This document shows positions 45,957 through 57,758 of a stretch of 64,000 bases of DNA, piece by piece; position 1 is the stretch's first letter; the number at the start of each line of letters is the position of its first letter. The DNA comes from Gigaspora rosea (Eukaryota; Glomeromycota; Glomeromycetes; Diversisporales; Gigasporaceae). The stretch is taken from assembly GCA_003550325.1 (NCBI GenBank), contig QKWP01002113.1, positions 1 to 64,000 on the forward strand, written 5' to 3'. Below the pieces are notes generated by a model. That model was given only the letters and a program-made list of their open reading frames with translations, was not told the DNA's origin and ran no database searches. Made by a program: the position numbers and the translations under genes.

Positions 45957-46493
45957 ATATGTTCTAGACACAGGTGTGAATCTCAAAATTTACAATTATC
46001 AAATGTGGTTCTTTTTAAACATTTAGGCTACCCACTATGAATGAAAATATTAAATATGCATTCTTTTTAAATTTTTCCTTCTAATGATACAAACTCTCCA
46101 CCGCGCACTAGACCCAGGGTCTAATATTAGGTTTTAATTTTGGTGGGGTGTAAGAGACCCGGTAATACAATTTATTCTTTACTGTTCATATTTACACCAA
46201 AAATTATTTATAATAATTTCTTTCATTATATCCCGAAATATGAGATTTTCATGATACTCAATTTCTGTAATTTGAATTACCATTAAATAAATAATTTAAA
46301 ACCTAATTTTCGCATGATCAAAATGATTGGTAAAATGTACAGGGTATTCGTACGAGGATAATTTTATTATAATATGGAGGATTTTCATATATAAGAATAT
46401 TCACACTCTTGAATCTTGCTTTTTGTTACGACGAATAAAATGTTAAAGTATTTTTTACATCATAGTCATAATTTATAATTGTCATTTAGTTAT

Positions 46494-46733
46494 ATTTGCC
46501 GCCAAATCCTAAACTATTATAGTTTGGGTTTGTCCATGACCAAATTCTAAACTCTGGTAATTTCGCAAAAACTTTGTTAATAATCCTTATTTAAACCATG
46601 ATACATATTATTATAGCTTATATAATATATTTGCAAAGTATCAAAATTATTTGTTTGATTTAATTTTTTTGTAAATAACAATTTTTTTTTGAGTTTGGGA
46701 TTTGTCCAGGTTTGTCCGGCAAGTATACATTTA
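46494..46733. mobile_element. MITE copy A, TTGCCR...CCGGCAAGTATA
   Basis: About 240 bases aligning end to end, in the same orientation, with 48644-48888: ATAGTTTGGGTTTGTCCATG, CAAAAACTTTGTTAATAATC, and GGGATTTGTCC...GGCAAGTATA near the right end. Confidence 0.65.
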
Positions 46734-47241
46734 GTAGTATAACGATAGGATTTGATCATAGTTGCTAATGTTTTCAAACTGAATGGAGCATATGAATTAC
46801 CTGCAATATTCGTTAAACAAAAATAAAAAAATCACACAATCACAGGTAAATTTATGTGATATTAAAATACATCATTTTAAAAACCGCTATAAAAGCGTTT
46901 AAACACAACCAATCAAATTCCATTGAGGGTGCATAGGTATTACCAGACATTATTTTATAATATTTGGATAGGAAAGGAAATAAAGAATAAATAATTACAG
47001 ACATAAAGGTTTCTATATTATATGTTACATTTGGAATGTTTTCTTGAAAAGCTACGATATAATGGTTCTAAATAAGTAGATAAGTCTATTTTAATTATTT
47101 AATTTATGTCATTTTTGCTTAATTATTTTTTTAACATTATTTTTATTTTTTTTGAAAAAGGCTATTATATTTGCGAACTAAAAACAATTTAAACAGAAGT
47201 AAACAGATTAGAGACCATATTGAGTAAATGAACCGTTAATA

Positions 47242-47417
47242 CAGTAAAACCTCAATAAGAGCACCCCCTTAGGACCATAGTAAAAAATTTCAAAAATGTG
47301 CACTTAGAGAGTGTGTGCGCTGATAGAGAAAAAACCATACAAACTGGGATCGTGCATTTAGAGAGAATTTACTTAGAGCTTGCACTTATAGAATGTGCAT
47401 TTATAGAGGTCTTACTA
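47242..47417. mobile_element. pogo/Tigger-like MITE
   Basis: The left end CAGTAAAACCTCAATAAGAG and right end CATTTATAGAGGTCTTACTA are inverted repeats flanked by TA (47240-47241, 47418-47419). 'CAGTAAAACCTCTATAA' is the familiar terminal motif of pogo/Tigger/Fot1-type elements. The interior repeats GTGCAYTTAGAGAG words. It is noncoding, 176 bases. Confidence 0.75.
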
Positions 47418-47419
47418 TA

Positions 47420-48643
47420 GCTTAATCTTTTTGGTAATTACATAAATTTACAGTATGGCATAATTTAAATTTTATTCAAATACAGCATTTTCTATTTTAT
47501 AATAAGCTCAGTTATTTTATTCATTGAGGTTTAATTATACTAAAAGTCATGTACAATCTTCTTAAACTTTAAGCGAAAATTTCTTGACACCTATCAATCC
47601 AAAATTCTATGAATTTGTTTTAATTCTGAGTTTATAGAATTCAAATAAAAAAATCTTTATCAAATTTGGATTGATGTATGCCGAGAACTATAAAGAAAAT
47701 TTTGGCTGCAGCTTTTATTGCATAGATACACTAATTTTTTAAAGATTTCTCCGATCAAAATTTGACCAAATTTTACAAGTTCCTAGAATTAGAATAAAAA
47801 AATGTCGGTTGATTTTGATCAAGTAATTGTCAAGTAATAGTTTCGTATGGGCTAATATTTCCAGTCGGAACATCGTGATTATTAAAAAGATATTGTGATA
47901 TTTAAAATTACATATGTGCTATTAATAGTGACGAAAAATAACTATAAAAATTTATAGGATTAATTATATGACTAACTATAAAATTTATAGAGTAACCGTA
48001 TAAGAACTGATATAAAATACCGGTGGTTCCGCTTAGTTAAGTTGACTTCCAACGTAGTTTTAAAGTGGCCAGAAATTTTATAAAAATAAATATATTGGAG
48101 GAGTTTCTAAATTTTGTTTACCGAAAAAAAAAGCAGGTTACATCACCGTAAATTTTGTGCCCTAAGTTGTAAACTATTTAAAGACCCATAAAGTAAACTA
48201 TATATAAAACTGATAAGCAATTGATAAGTAACTATAAGAAATTTACGAAAATATCACTTTAAATCTCAGTAGTAACTCCAAATCTTGTATATGGTTGGTT
48301 CAAAAACTTTTTTTGCATAATAAAAATTATGAATATTGGAAACTTTCGTTCATACTATAAAAATAAAAGTCGCAGCCGAATTTTTTTTAACTTTTGATGA
48401 ATATTTTACTCATAAATTTGACGAAAAAAAAATTATCCGATTATGGCAGGTTATCGGTTTTGACAGGATCGGTTTTGGGAGGGTCGACTGTATATAAATT
48501 TATAAAACCTAGTATCGACTTATATAGTTAGAATTTTTATAAAAAATTAATATTTATATATGATATAAAGTTTATTTATATTTATATAGAGATGATTTAA
48601 TTTATTTTTAATTATTTCTCAAAAGTGACTAAGGTAATAAGTA
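47420..48643. other. A+T-rich spacer
   Basis: No supported gene or element ends. Confidence 0.5.
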
Positions 48644-48888
48644 TACATGTTGGCAAAATCCCAAATTACTATAGTTTGGGATTTGTCCACGCCCAAATCC
48701 CAAATACATCCCAAATTAATTTCTCAAAAACTTTATTAATAATCTTTGTTTAAACAAATAGTAAATATTCTTATTATTATAGATAACATATTTGCAAAAT
48801 TTTAGGCCTACTTTTTTGATTTAATTTTTTACAAATATCAATTGTTTTTTTTAAATTTGGGATTTGTCCGTGTTTTGCCAGCAAGTAT
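48644..48888. mobile_element. MITE copy B, CATGTTGGCAAAA...TTTTGCCAGCA
   Basis: The left end contains TGGCAAAATCCCAAAT and the right end GGGATTTGTCCGTGTTTTGCCA. AGTATA lies outside both ends and may be a duplicated target. It aligns with 46494-46733 throughout. Confidence 0.7.
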
Positions 48889-49220
48889 AGTAATAAGTGT
48901 TTGACGTGTTAAATAAAATGTTCTACATGTTAAAACCTTTTCAAACCACAGTTTAAAATTTAAAACCTTATCCTAGTGTTAAATTGTAATTTTATAATGC
49001 TATTAAAATTATATTGATTTATATGCAGAAATAATTAAAGTTGTTATTAATTAAAATTTCTACATAATTTTACATGAAAATTTTACATAGATCTATGTAA
49101 AAATAGTACTTTGTGATGCATATTTCTGTATTTAATATTTGATAATATGAAATAACAATTTTTATTAAGAGACAATAAAAAGAATCGAATTCATGTGGCT
49201 TGATATGTATTGGGTTAGAT

Positions 49221-50183
49221 TCAGACCATATATGTTTCATTCATCACATTTCTAACTGTACTATTATAACTCTCATACTGTTTTTGCACCTTTTTCCAAT
49301 TATTGATTACTGCTCTTCCTTTCATTTCATTATAATATAAATTACCGTTCATTGTATGATTAAATCTGCTGATTAATCCAGAAACTTCGTCAACTTGTTT
49401 TTGCCAAAAGATTTGAAGTTCATTGAAAGTACTAATGATCTGCTGCGTTACTTTAATAATTTCATTAATTTTATAAGCGACCGCTTCCAATTTAAGAACT
49501 TCAGATTTTAGAGACCGTGCCAGATTGTAACAATCACCTCGCTTTCGCCATTTATTGATAGCATTTTTTCCTGCCGCCGTTGTTATTGGTACTGTTGCAC
49601 TAAGTGCATGTTGAGCACCTGGGATTACTGCTACTGAAATTGTTGAAGCCATTGCTGGAACCAATATAGCAATAGATGATATTGCCTCGTTGCGGAAACT
49701 TTTTCCCTCCTCTTTTGCTTTAATAGCAGAATCTGTTTTTTTTTTGATTTCTTCATCTACATTTTCATTTCTTGTTTGAAGTTTCTTCAAGATCGTATTC
49801 AATCTACCTCGAATATTTCTATACTCAGTTTCAATGGCTTCCGATTCATTTTTACATTTTTGAGCCCAACTCAGGATATCTTCAAGTATTTCGAGGAAAA
49901 CCTTGCCTTTAACATGATTTTGCGTTAGAAACTCAACATGAGTAATAATTTCTCCACAATGTTGCGACATTATCGTGCTTTCGCTTATGCTTTTAGTGGT
50001 GACATTTCGAAATTTTTCGCCTTCCTTCAAGATTTGAGCGATACAACCTGTAACTAATTCGTCATCCACTGACTCAAATGAAATAAGATGAAATTCTATA
50101 ATAGCAGATCTTACTGAATATTGGATATTTGAGGTGTCAGGAATAGATACGTTGCTAAAAGTATTTACTTCAATCGAGCACAT
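49221..50183 (-). CDS. Helical protein resembling bacterial alpha-helical pore-forming proteins
   Basis: A single uninterrupted 320-residue frame begins with ATG at 50183. Predicted organisation: long amphipathic helices (about 20-165) with coiled-coil-like Lys/Glu periodicity, a hydrophobic low-charge segment at 166-204 rich in Ala, Ile, Val, Ser, Thr with Pro-Gly turns (VIPGA), then KWRKRGD and a second helical half (about 210-310). This helix-hydrophobic tongue-helix plan is that of the HBL/Nhe/ClyA-type bacterial pore formers; I see no diagnostic sequence motif, so the match is architectural. There is no signal peptide. The intact frame within A+T-rich transposon territory implies selection or recent arrival. 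Alternative: a membrane-associated structural helical protein. Confidence 0.6.
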   Translation of the reverse strand: MCSIEVNTFSNVSIPDTSNIQYSVRSAIIEFHLISFESVDDELVTGCIAQILKEGEKFRNVTTKSISESTIMSQHCGEIITHVEFLTQNHVKGKVFLEILEDILSWAQKCKNESEAIETEYRNIRGRLNTILKKLQTRNENVDEEIKKKTDSAIKAKEEGKSFRNEAISSIAILVPAMASTISVAVIPGAQHALSATVPITTAAGKNAINKWRKRGDCYNLARSLKSEVLKLEAVAYKINEIIKVTQQIISTFNELQIFWQKQVDEVSGLISRFNHTMNGNLYYNEMKGRAVINNWKKVQKQYESYNSTVRNVMNETYMV

Positions 50184-50274
50184 AATTAAGAATTGACTTG
50201 TTCCATAAGGTTATTCTGAAGAATATTATATATTGAAATAATTTTTGAAATATCACCGTTTTAGGAAATTTATT

Positions 50275-50467
50275 TCTGCGCATTTTTATGCATACATATG
50301 CCATTTTCTTTTCTTTTATAACTTGCATTTGTATATTGTATTAATACATATGCTATTCTCTTTTTTTTTTTTATAAACTTGCGCATTTGTATATTGTATT
50401 CATACATATCATATGCTATTTTCTTTTCTTTTACAAACTTGCGCAGTTGTATATGGTATTTGTACAC
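50275..50467. repeat. Tandem repeat, about 64 bp x 3
   Basis: A unit TATGCYATTYTCTTTTCTTTT...AACTTGCGCATTTGTATATTG occurs three times immediately upstream of the helical-protein gene (minus strand). Confidence 0.7.
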
Positions 50468-51599
50468 GCTTGTTTACCTTTTTTAGACATACAATACGAT
50501 TTGACAAAATTTTTTATAACATTACTATAAAAGGAAATGCAAATAGTTGTTAGAATTATGTAATACGAGCGTTAGCCTTGCATACATTTGCATAACTACG
50601 TACGGTTCAGGAAATTTCAATGGATTCAGCAATTAATCTGATTGGTCGACCTAGAGATGGGTTTCATGCGTGCGCATGTTTCCTCATGAATGCATGTTTC
50701 CGAATCATGCGCCATCAAAATTTTATATAGAAAAATTAAATATTAAATAAGTATAATTAACATTCTAATCTATCTATATGACCTATATATAGGAAAACTA
50801 ACAGAAATACGTAAGATGATTATGACAATTGTCATGGTCGAGTAATTATTATAACATTCGAGTAATTAGTATGTCATTTTTTAATTCCCTTATTAACGCC
50901 CTTAAACAACAAAAATCGTGAACGTGAATTTCCAAATTTACTTTTGTTATTTGATTGCTAATATTTACAAACTACTTTGGGTTAAAAAAATTCACGAATT
51001 TGAAACCGTTTTGTATAATGGTCTCAAGTTCAAGAATAAGTGCAAGTGCAAGAACAAGTGCAAGAACACGACAAATGCTCCGCTATAGATAAAACATATG
51101 ATTAATAAAAAAAATAGTGAACATATTAGCGAATATCAAAAAAAGTTACATTCAACCAAAATTTAATGATTGATTTAAGATGATTGATTTCTAGAATTTT
51201 TGGCCGGAATTTTTGCCACTCAGAATATAGTTTTATGTCGATCTGCCACCAATAAAATTACGGTTATGTTCAAAAGGATAGCGATATAAGGTTTTCTCGT
51301 TGCAACACTTATTTTAAAAATTGGCATTCACCAATAAAACTAAGCTGCATACTATCTGTAATTGGAGTAATGAGCTTTGTAACAAACTTTTTATGGTTAG
51401 CATATACTGATTCAAACTAACACACAATATATTGCAATTACTGTATAAGCGATCAAATTTTGTAATAAAATTTTTTAATAAAAACTGCTCAACCATACTG
51501 AAATAGAGTGTGAATTATGTGGCAGAATTAGTGAATGGTGCCGTAAATAGCTAATTACGACAATTATGGTTACGACATATATTTTTACACCGAATTTTT

Positions 51600-51735
51600 A
51601 AAACCTTAATTGTAGTAATTATTACTACATGTTGTAATTATTACGGCATTTCGTAATAATTACGACATGTCGTAATTATTATGATATGTCGTAATTATTA
51701 CGACATTTCGTAATTATTATAATTACTATACATAG
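51600..51735. repeat. Palindromic array ATTACGACATGTCGTAAT (left)
   Basis: Alternating TAATTATTACGACATGTCGT and variants (CATTTCG, CATGTTG, GATATGTCG). Each unit is itself a palindrome, so the tract can form many alternative hairpins. Related tracts lie at 52693-52800 and 57733-57760/57920-57985. Confidence 0.75.
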
Positions 51736-51759
51736 TAAAAATTCCGCAAGCACGTGATT

Positions 51760-51960
51760 TTGAACCAATCATGACACAGGATCAAGTGTAACGTGAAAAC
51801 GAAACAAAAGCCGGCACTTCCAAAAATCGTTTATAACGCAAAATTTGGCTTACCAAACCACCTGCGTCCTAACAAAAAAAATTTGTTATATATAAGGCTC
51901 TTGTTAACATCGTCCGAACGCTCACCTTTACCCTAATATCGAAAGCTACATCGAAAGTTA
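51760..51960. repeat. Interspersed family 'CAAAATTTTGCCTAYGAAACTGCCT', copy 1
   Basis: Begins AACCAATCATGACACAGGATCAAGTGTAA-like, followed by AAAAATCGTTTATAACGCAAAATTTGGCTTACCAAACCACC and ends near CTCACCTTTACCCTAATA. Further copies are at 54690-54910, 57380-57560 and 62100-62300. Confidence 0.55.
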
Positions 51961-52060
51961 ACTTTTTAATCGAAAAATGCAATGACGCGTCACGAGTTTT
52001 TTTTGGCCAATAGAATTTTAGCGAATTTCATCACGTGTTTGCGGAATTTTATGCGGTTCC

Positions 52061-52182
52061 TATAATAGCGCAGAAGCTACGGACAGTTCTTAGGGACAGT
52101 TCAGTGGCCAGAATTAGTTAGGGTTATAGTAGGTGGATTTAGTTAATGTTAAAGAACTGTCCGTAGATCCTCCGCTATAATA
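52061..52182. mobile_element. Short MITE, TATAATAGCG ends
   Basis: TATAATAGCG...CTACGGACAGTTCTT (left) is inverted as AAGAACTGTCCGTAG...CGCTATAATA (right), about 31-base arms with five mismatches. It directly abuts the next element. Confidence 0.65.
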
Positions 52183-52184
52183 GA

Positions 52185-52662
52185 TGTAACATTGGGGTGG
52201 TCGATGCGCTATGTAAATCAAAACTATATGTGGTCATATAATAAAATTTATTAATAAATTTTTTGATTCAAATTTTTTAAATAGATTTAAATAGATGTAC
52301 AGCCCTAACGGTTTGATAGTTTTGAATAAATTTTCGCAAATACTAGCACTACATCTCTACAAACAAGACTATAGAATTATTTCATTTATTTAAACATGGA
52401 AAAACTGTAATATGCTACGTGTTTTTTTAAAAAAAAGTAGCAAAAAGAAAGGGGTCTGTAATATGCTACGCATTTTTTTTTTAAAAAAAAGAAAGGGTTA
52501 ATTTAGTTTTGTTTTTAAAGAAATGGCTCTATAACTTTGTTTGTAGGGACATAATACTTGTCTTTGCGAAGTTTTATCCAAAACTATCGAACCATTGGGG
52601 CTGTACATCTGTTTTAAAAAATTTTATTATATAGTTTTGATTTACAACCACCCAATGTAACA
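52185..52662. mobile_element. Element with about 190-bp inverted arms
   Basis: TGTAACATTGGGGTGG at the left is inverted as CCACCCAATGTAACA at the right. Similarity continues inward through TAAATCAAAACTATAT, GATGTACAGCCC and GATAGTTTTGRATAAA to CTACAAACAA (about 52188-52380 versus 52540-52662). The interior is poly(A/T)-rich and noncoding. Confidence 0.7.
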
Positions 52663-52692
52663 TCACGTGACCTTGCGAATGGTGATTGGCTA

Positions 52693-52800
52693 GTATTACG
52701 ACACATAGTAATAATTACGACATGTCGTAATTATTATGACATGTCTTAATTATTACGACATGTAATTATTATTACTACATGTAGTAATAATTACGATAGG
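52693..52800. repeat. Palindromic array ATTACGACATGTCGTAAT (inner left)
   Basis: Same palindromic unit as 51600-51735, here followed by TGGTTTCAAGAAGAGTGAAC, the segment that is inverted near 57715. Confidence 0.7.
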
Positions 52801-52999
52801 TGGTTTCAAGAAGAGTGAACCCAGTGATGATCTCGAATTGTATTACCCTCGATATAACCACATACAATTTTGATTGGCCAAAAAAAGTAAACAAATATCA
52901 GGTGATGATCATTGGGTTCCACACTACGTGATAAACAATCGATTTATCAAAACAATCAAATAGAATCAAATGCTATAATCAGCCAGGTCTAAACACTGT

Positions 53000-53245
53000 C
53001 TAACCCTAACCCTAATTACGAGGCAAAAAGCATCTATAAAACCACTAACAAAAAAAAAAGCTTTACCTCGTGGTTAGGGTTAGAGTTAGGGTCAGCTTTT
53101 TGATATAGTTAGAAGGTTTTTTATATAATTTTTACCTTGTGGTTAGGGTTAGAGTTAGGGTCAGCTTTTTAATATAGTTAGTTAGAAGGTTAGGGCTTAG
53201 GTTTAGGGTTAGAGTTAGAGTTAGGATCAGCTTTTGATATAGTCG
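53000..53245. repeat. TTAGGG-containing tandem repeat
   Basis: Three diverged units of about 80 bases built on GGTTAGGGTTAGAGTTAGGG plus TCAGCTTTTTRATATAGTTAG. CTAACCCTAACCCTAA at about 52998-53013 is in the opposite sense. These look like telomere-type motifs amplified inside an element, not a telomere. Confidence 0.6.
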
Positions 53246-53582
53246 GGACTAGACACATTTACTGTGATTAACTAATGTAATGCTAGAGATTGAAACCGGT
53301 TCATTTCAAACTGATTAAAACCGGTTTTGACACATAAAAAATAAAACTAGCTATGCGATACCTTTTTTTTTACCTTTTAGCTTGTTAAGCTATTACCTTT
53401 TGTTTTGTTATTTTTGGTGAAATACTTTTTCAAATTTTAAAAAAGGTTTTTATTGTCAATTATCATACAAACCTTTAGTTTGTTAAACAAGATTAAACTA
53501 TGTATAAGAACGAGCTACTGTTAACACTAATAAAATAGAGAAATTTATTAATGGCTACAATGAGTGCAAAATAACGCCTATG

Positions 53583-53701
53583 GGCATTATTTTGGAACAC
53601 ATTTGAAAACAAGCTAATGATTAATGATGTTAAAAATTATAATTTGCATTAGGTTGAATTAACTATTAGCTTGTCTCAAACTCGTGTCCTGAAACAATGC
53701 C
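53583..53701. mobile_element. Short MITE, GGCATTATTTT ends
   Basis: The left arm GGCATTATTTTGGAACAC...AAACAAGCTAATGATTAAT is inverted at the right (ATTAACTATTAGCTTGT...AAACAATGCC) over about 44 bases with one gap; total 119 bases. Confidence 0.65.
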
Positions 53702-54667
53702 TATATAAATACTTAAGTGTGATCTTGACTGCATGCAAGTTATGTATCAATAATGTCAAATTATAGATTATTAGTTTTTTCAATATTGATATCACTAATA
53801 AAGGTTTATACAATGCCAAAATATCGCATACTAAATTTGGCTAATTTATTTTGAAAATCAAGTTTGCATATTCATTCAATAAATTTCTAGTTTTAGTAAT
53901 TAAACTTCCTAAATTCTTATGGATGTATATCATATGAAAATTGCTACTTAATATGTTCAATGTAATTATTTTGCTCATTTGTTCACTTTCTATATTTATA
54001 TTTTATATTAAGCTTATTACAGATAGTTACTCTTCTATTATAGTTTAGTATAAAATGAAGTGTAGACATTAATCGTAATTGGATTTTAATAAAAAGATGA
54101 TATTTTGCTAATCACACCAATCGACAATTCGTTACAATATATAGCTACTAGAGCTATTAATCAATCTGGTTCAGACCAACGATCCTTTGGTCCATCCAAA
54201 AATTGGTCAGTCCTTTTGATTAATTGCTTAGATGAAATAATTCTTTAAAATTATAAATATTATTTCATAAAATATTGTAAATTTGAAATATTCTTGAATT
54301 CATGGAAAAACTAAAAAAAATTAGCATGAATAAATTATAAAAAACAAATTCAACAGAATACTTCCAATGTTAAACAAAAAATGACTAATTGTTAAGTTTT
54401 CTTAAATTCTGAAGTTGTAATTAGATAAAATCAATTCTATTTCTTTTAAAAAAAAATTAGTATGAATAAGGGTGTTCTCAAACACTCAACAAAGAACTTG
54501 ATTGATCAAACTAAGTTAATCAGATTCTTTATCAGCTTCATTGAAGATATTTGAAAACATCATAATCAAATAGAAAAAGAAAAATTCCATAAACACATTA
54601 TTGCACCAAACCAATAAGTCTACATTATTGCGAATTTCTAGTATTTTTTAAAAGAAGTTTGCTATTT

Positions 54668-54993
54668 ATCACTACCGGTGATCATCACCAGTGTTCAATT
54701 TACCAATTAAAATTCAGGATCAGGTGTAAGATGTAGATCAATTTTTGTGTAACAAAAACAAAAAATTTTTAAAAAATTCCTAAAATTGCTTCTAACCTAA
54801 AATTTTGCCTATGAAACTACTTTTTTTTATGCAAAAAAAAAAATTCCTCATAAAATTTTAGTATAAACTATACCTCCTGCCCCATCCAGTTCTCACCCTT
54901 ACCCTAATATTAAAGAGATTTAATTTTTATTTAGTTTGTTTTGTTTATTTTGTTTTATGCATTGTAGATCACTGGTGATGATCACCAGTGGTG
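54668..54993. mobile_element. MITE with GGTGATCATCACCAGTG ends
   Basis: ATCACTACCGGTGATCATCA at the left is inverted as TGATGATCACCAGTGGTGAT at the right, about 25-base arms; GGTGATCATCACC is itself a palindrome. The interior is copy 2 of the 'AAATTTTGCCTATGAAACT' family. Confidence 0.7.
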
Positions 54994-55119
54994 ATTTGTA
55001 GTAATTTTCTTTTTAAAAATATAAAAAACATACAAATAAAATTAATAAATTCAAAACATATTAAAATAATCTAACTCAAGCTCTTAATATTATCTTCAAA
55101 CTTTCTAACAAAATTATGA

Positions 55120-56092
55120 CAGAAAAAACTATGATGATATTTACCTTAGTACACAAGATACTGAACATTCTGTAGAATTTTTTGAAGAACTTGAAATTCT
55201 TCCTCGAATTTGGTTTTGTAAAAAATATGAAAGCCCCATGTGCAAAACAAAAAATCATTCCCATATTGATAATCAAAAATGGGCTTGTACCTCAAAAACT
55301 GCTTGTGGTTTTTCAATTACTATAAGGTTGAAATTATCTCTAGCCCAAATTGCTAAAATCATGTTCTGTTGGTCTCATAAACTGCCCCAAAAATTTGCTG
55401 TTGCTAAGAGTAGTGCTAGTGCTCAAACGATGGTAGATTGGTATAATTTTTGTCATGATGTATGTAGCATAGCTCTAATGAATGAAAAAAATCAAAAAAT
55501 TAAAAGTGAAGATAAGATTGTTGAAATAGATGAAAGTAAATTTGGTGAGTGAAAATTTAATAAAGGTAAGAAAGTATATAGACAGTGGGTTTTTGGTGGG
55601 GTTAAAAGAGATTCAGGTAAAATGTTCTTGGTGACAGTACCTAATCGTACCAAAGAAACATTAACTAAAATTTTAGATGAGTATGTTGAAAAAGGTACTA
55701 CGATTTACAGTGACTGTTGTTTGCTTACCAGACTGAAGACTTTAAAAATTATGGGTGGAAACATGGAATTGTCAATCATTCGAAGCACTTTAAAGATCCT
55801 GAAACAGGAATTCACACAAACACAATCGAATCAACATGGCGTGCAGTAAAAACTTCACTTCCATGCTATGGAACAGTCAAAGACTTGTATGATGCTTACT
55901 TTCTAGAATACATATGGAGGCGACGATTTGCTCAGAATAAAAGTAATGCATTCAATAAGTTAGTAGAACACATAAAATTATATGGTGAAAGTTTAAAGGA
56001 GGTAATTAGTATTTTTAAATTAAAAATAAAGCAGAATTTAAATTTAATTTGCATACTTACAATTTAATCATTTTTAGGTATCGCCAATGTAA
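55120..56092 (+). pseudogene. Merlin / ISXO2-like (IS1595-type) transposase, broken
   Basis: Coding homology starts upstream of 55238 with an in-frame segment (VEFFEELEILPRIWFCKKY) and a Cys pair region (CKTKNHSH...CTSKTACGF) like the N-terminal zinc ribbon. The RNase-H-like core follows: IVEIDESKFGE (first Asp), GKKVYRQWVFGG, TIYSDC (second Asp), WKHGIVNHSKHF, and THTNTIESTWRAVK-type end (IHTNTIESTW). The class is the ISXO2-like domain of Merlin elements. Two lesions are visible: an in-frame TGA at about 55550 and a one-base frameshift at about 55720-55735. A likely last intron (56002-56077, GTAATT...TTTTAG) would give a short exon ending at 56092. The inverted repeats that might be its ends are listed at 51536-57998. 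Confidence 0.75.
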
Positions 56093-56193
56093 TACTGAAG
56101 CAATATCAAAATTTTCAAAATTATTTTTGATAATTACTGAAAAAAAAATTTTTATAAATTTCTATTTTAAATTGTACTTTGTACAAACAATAA

Positions 56194-56448
56194 TATATGG
56201 GGTGAGTTAGTAGAAATGGGACAAATTTTTTTTTAAGTAAAAGTTTTCTTGACTTTAAGCCTAAATATTTTAATAACTATCTTAATAAATTTAATAATTT
56301 TTTATTTTAATTCTATATAATTTCAAGATTAAAATAAAAAATTTTTTAGCAAATTTGATTAAATAGTTGTCAAGATATTTTAGTTTAAAAATTAAAAAAA
56401 TTTTACTAAAAATGATTTGTCCCATTTCTACTAACTCACCCCCATATA
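56194..56448. mobile_element. MITE with about 50-bp inverted ends
   Basis: TATATGGGGTGAGTTAGTAG...ATGGGACAAAT at the left is inverted at the right (ATTTGTCCCATTTCTACTAA...CCCCCATATATA). TA-rich flanks suit a Tc1/mariner-type duplication. It starts about 100 bases after the transposase relic; poly(A/T) and TTTTACTAAAAA close the arms. Confidence 0.75.
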
Positions 56449-57380
56449 TATAATTTTACCTTAAAAAAATTCGAATTTATCCCCTTATAATAAATTATAA
56501 AAAATGCATAAGTTAAATGCCTTGAATAAATAAGCATACAGAACTTATAGACCAATTAAATGATACAATATCTTGTAATTTGTAGTTATATTAAGAGTAT
56601 GAACTTGAATCAAAAATATGATCTAATTAATATTAAATATAACATTTTCATAATAATAATAATAAAACATACAAATACCTTAATGATATTACGCCAATCC
56701 ATAAATTATAATAGTAACTAATCTAACGATTACCAAGTAACCCCTAGAACTATGAAATTTTCACACCAGAATCAAAAGGTAATTCAAAATTTTGCTTGAT
56801 ATCCTACTTTATAGCATAATTCTGAACCTTTACCTTTTCTATTTGCAAATTCATCATGCTTAATAGGTGAAACTAATACATTCTCTAAAATCTTCAAAAT
56901 CGAACATAATATTTGGGTGTTTTGTTAAAATATCGTTGCACCATTTTTGTAGCTCCACTATTTTGCTATTTTGAATGCATGTTCTATAAACCTAAAAAAA
57001 AATAAGATCGTAAACAGTGAGCTTTAGACTCTATTAAATGAATTTCAAAAAATTTAACTAAATCATAAAGGAACTCATCACAGCTAAATTAAGATCCAAA
57101 AAATTGGGTATCAAAATTTTTAGAGAAATAAAGCCTCCATATATATATCTTATTAAATTGAGTTAAAAAAAATTTAATACAATATACAGTATAATATATA
57201 ATTTAAAAAGTAAAAGTAACTTAATAATTAACTCAAATCGTTGAACACAAAGCGACAGACCAATAACAATATTCCAAGACAGGTGCTAATGCTAGATTGA
57301 AAGGTTGTAATCGACTTATAAAGAATTTGCCGCTAATAAAAAAAACAAAATGCAAGTAAAATATTTTTGTATTAAGTGGA
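56449..57380. other. A+T-rich spacer
   Basis: No supported gene or element ends seen. Confidence 0.5.
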
Positions 57381-57758
57381 CATTTTCAAAAGGAATATAA
57401 AAAAAACCAAGACGATGCAAAAATCGTTCTAGCTCAAAATTTCACTTGTGAAACTGCCTTTTACCTTAAAAACTTTCCACCTTAAAAGTTTTCTTGAGAA
57501 TTCTTAGTATTAGTAAAGCTCCTTCTAATCTAATAGCGAAGCCTTAGTAAAGCTGTAACAACAAATAATTTACGTTTTAGTTACACAAAATAGTTGTTTG
57601 TTATCTGTTATGTGATTGATCCGTATCACCTGATTTTGTTTATGATCTTCTGACCAATCAAAATTCACAGGTGATTATATCGAGGGTGACACAATTCGGG
57701 ACCATCACTGGGTTCACTCTTCTTTAAGTGTCCCATTACGACATGTCGTAATTATACG

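Noticed and set aside
51600-52800. CRISPR-like or satellite array
   Set aside because: The palindromic units have no regular spacer and the context is eukaryotic; not CRISPR.
53000-53245. Chromosome end
   Set aside because: TTAGGG-like units are few, interrupted by other words and flanked by ordinary sequence on both sides.
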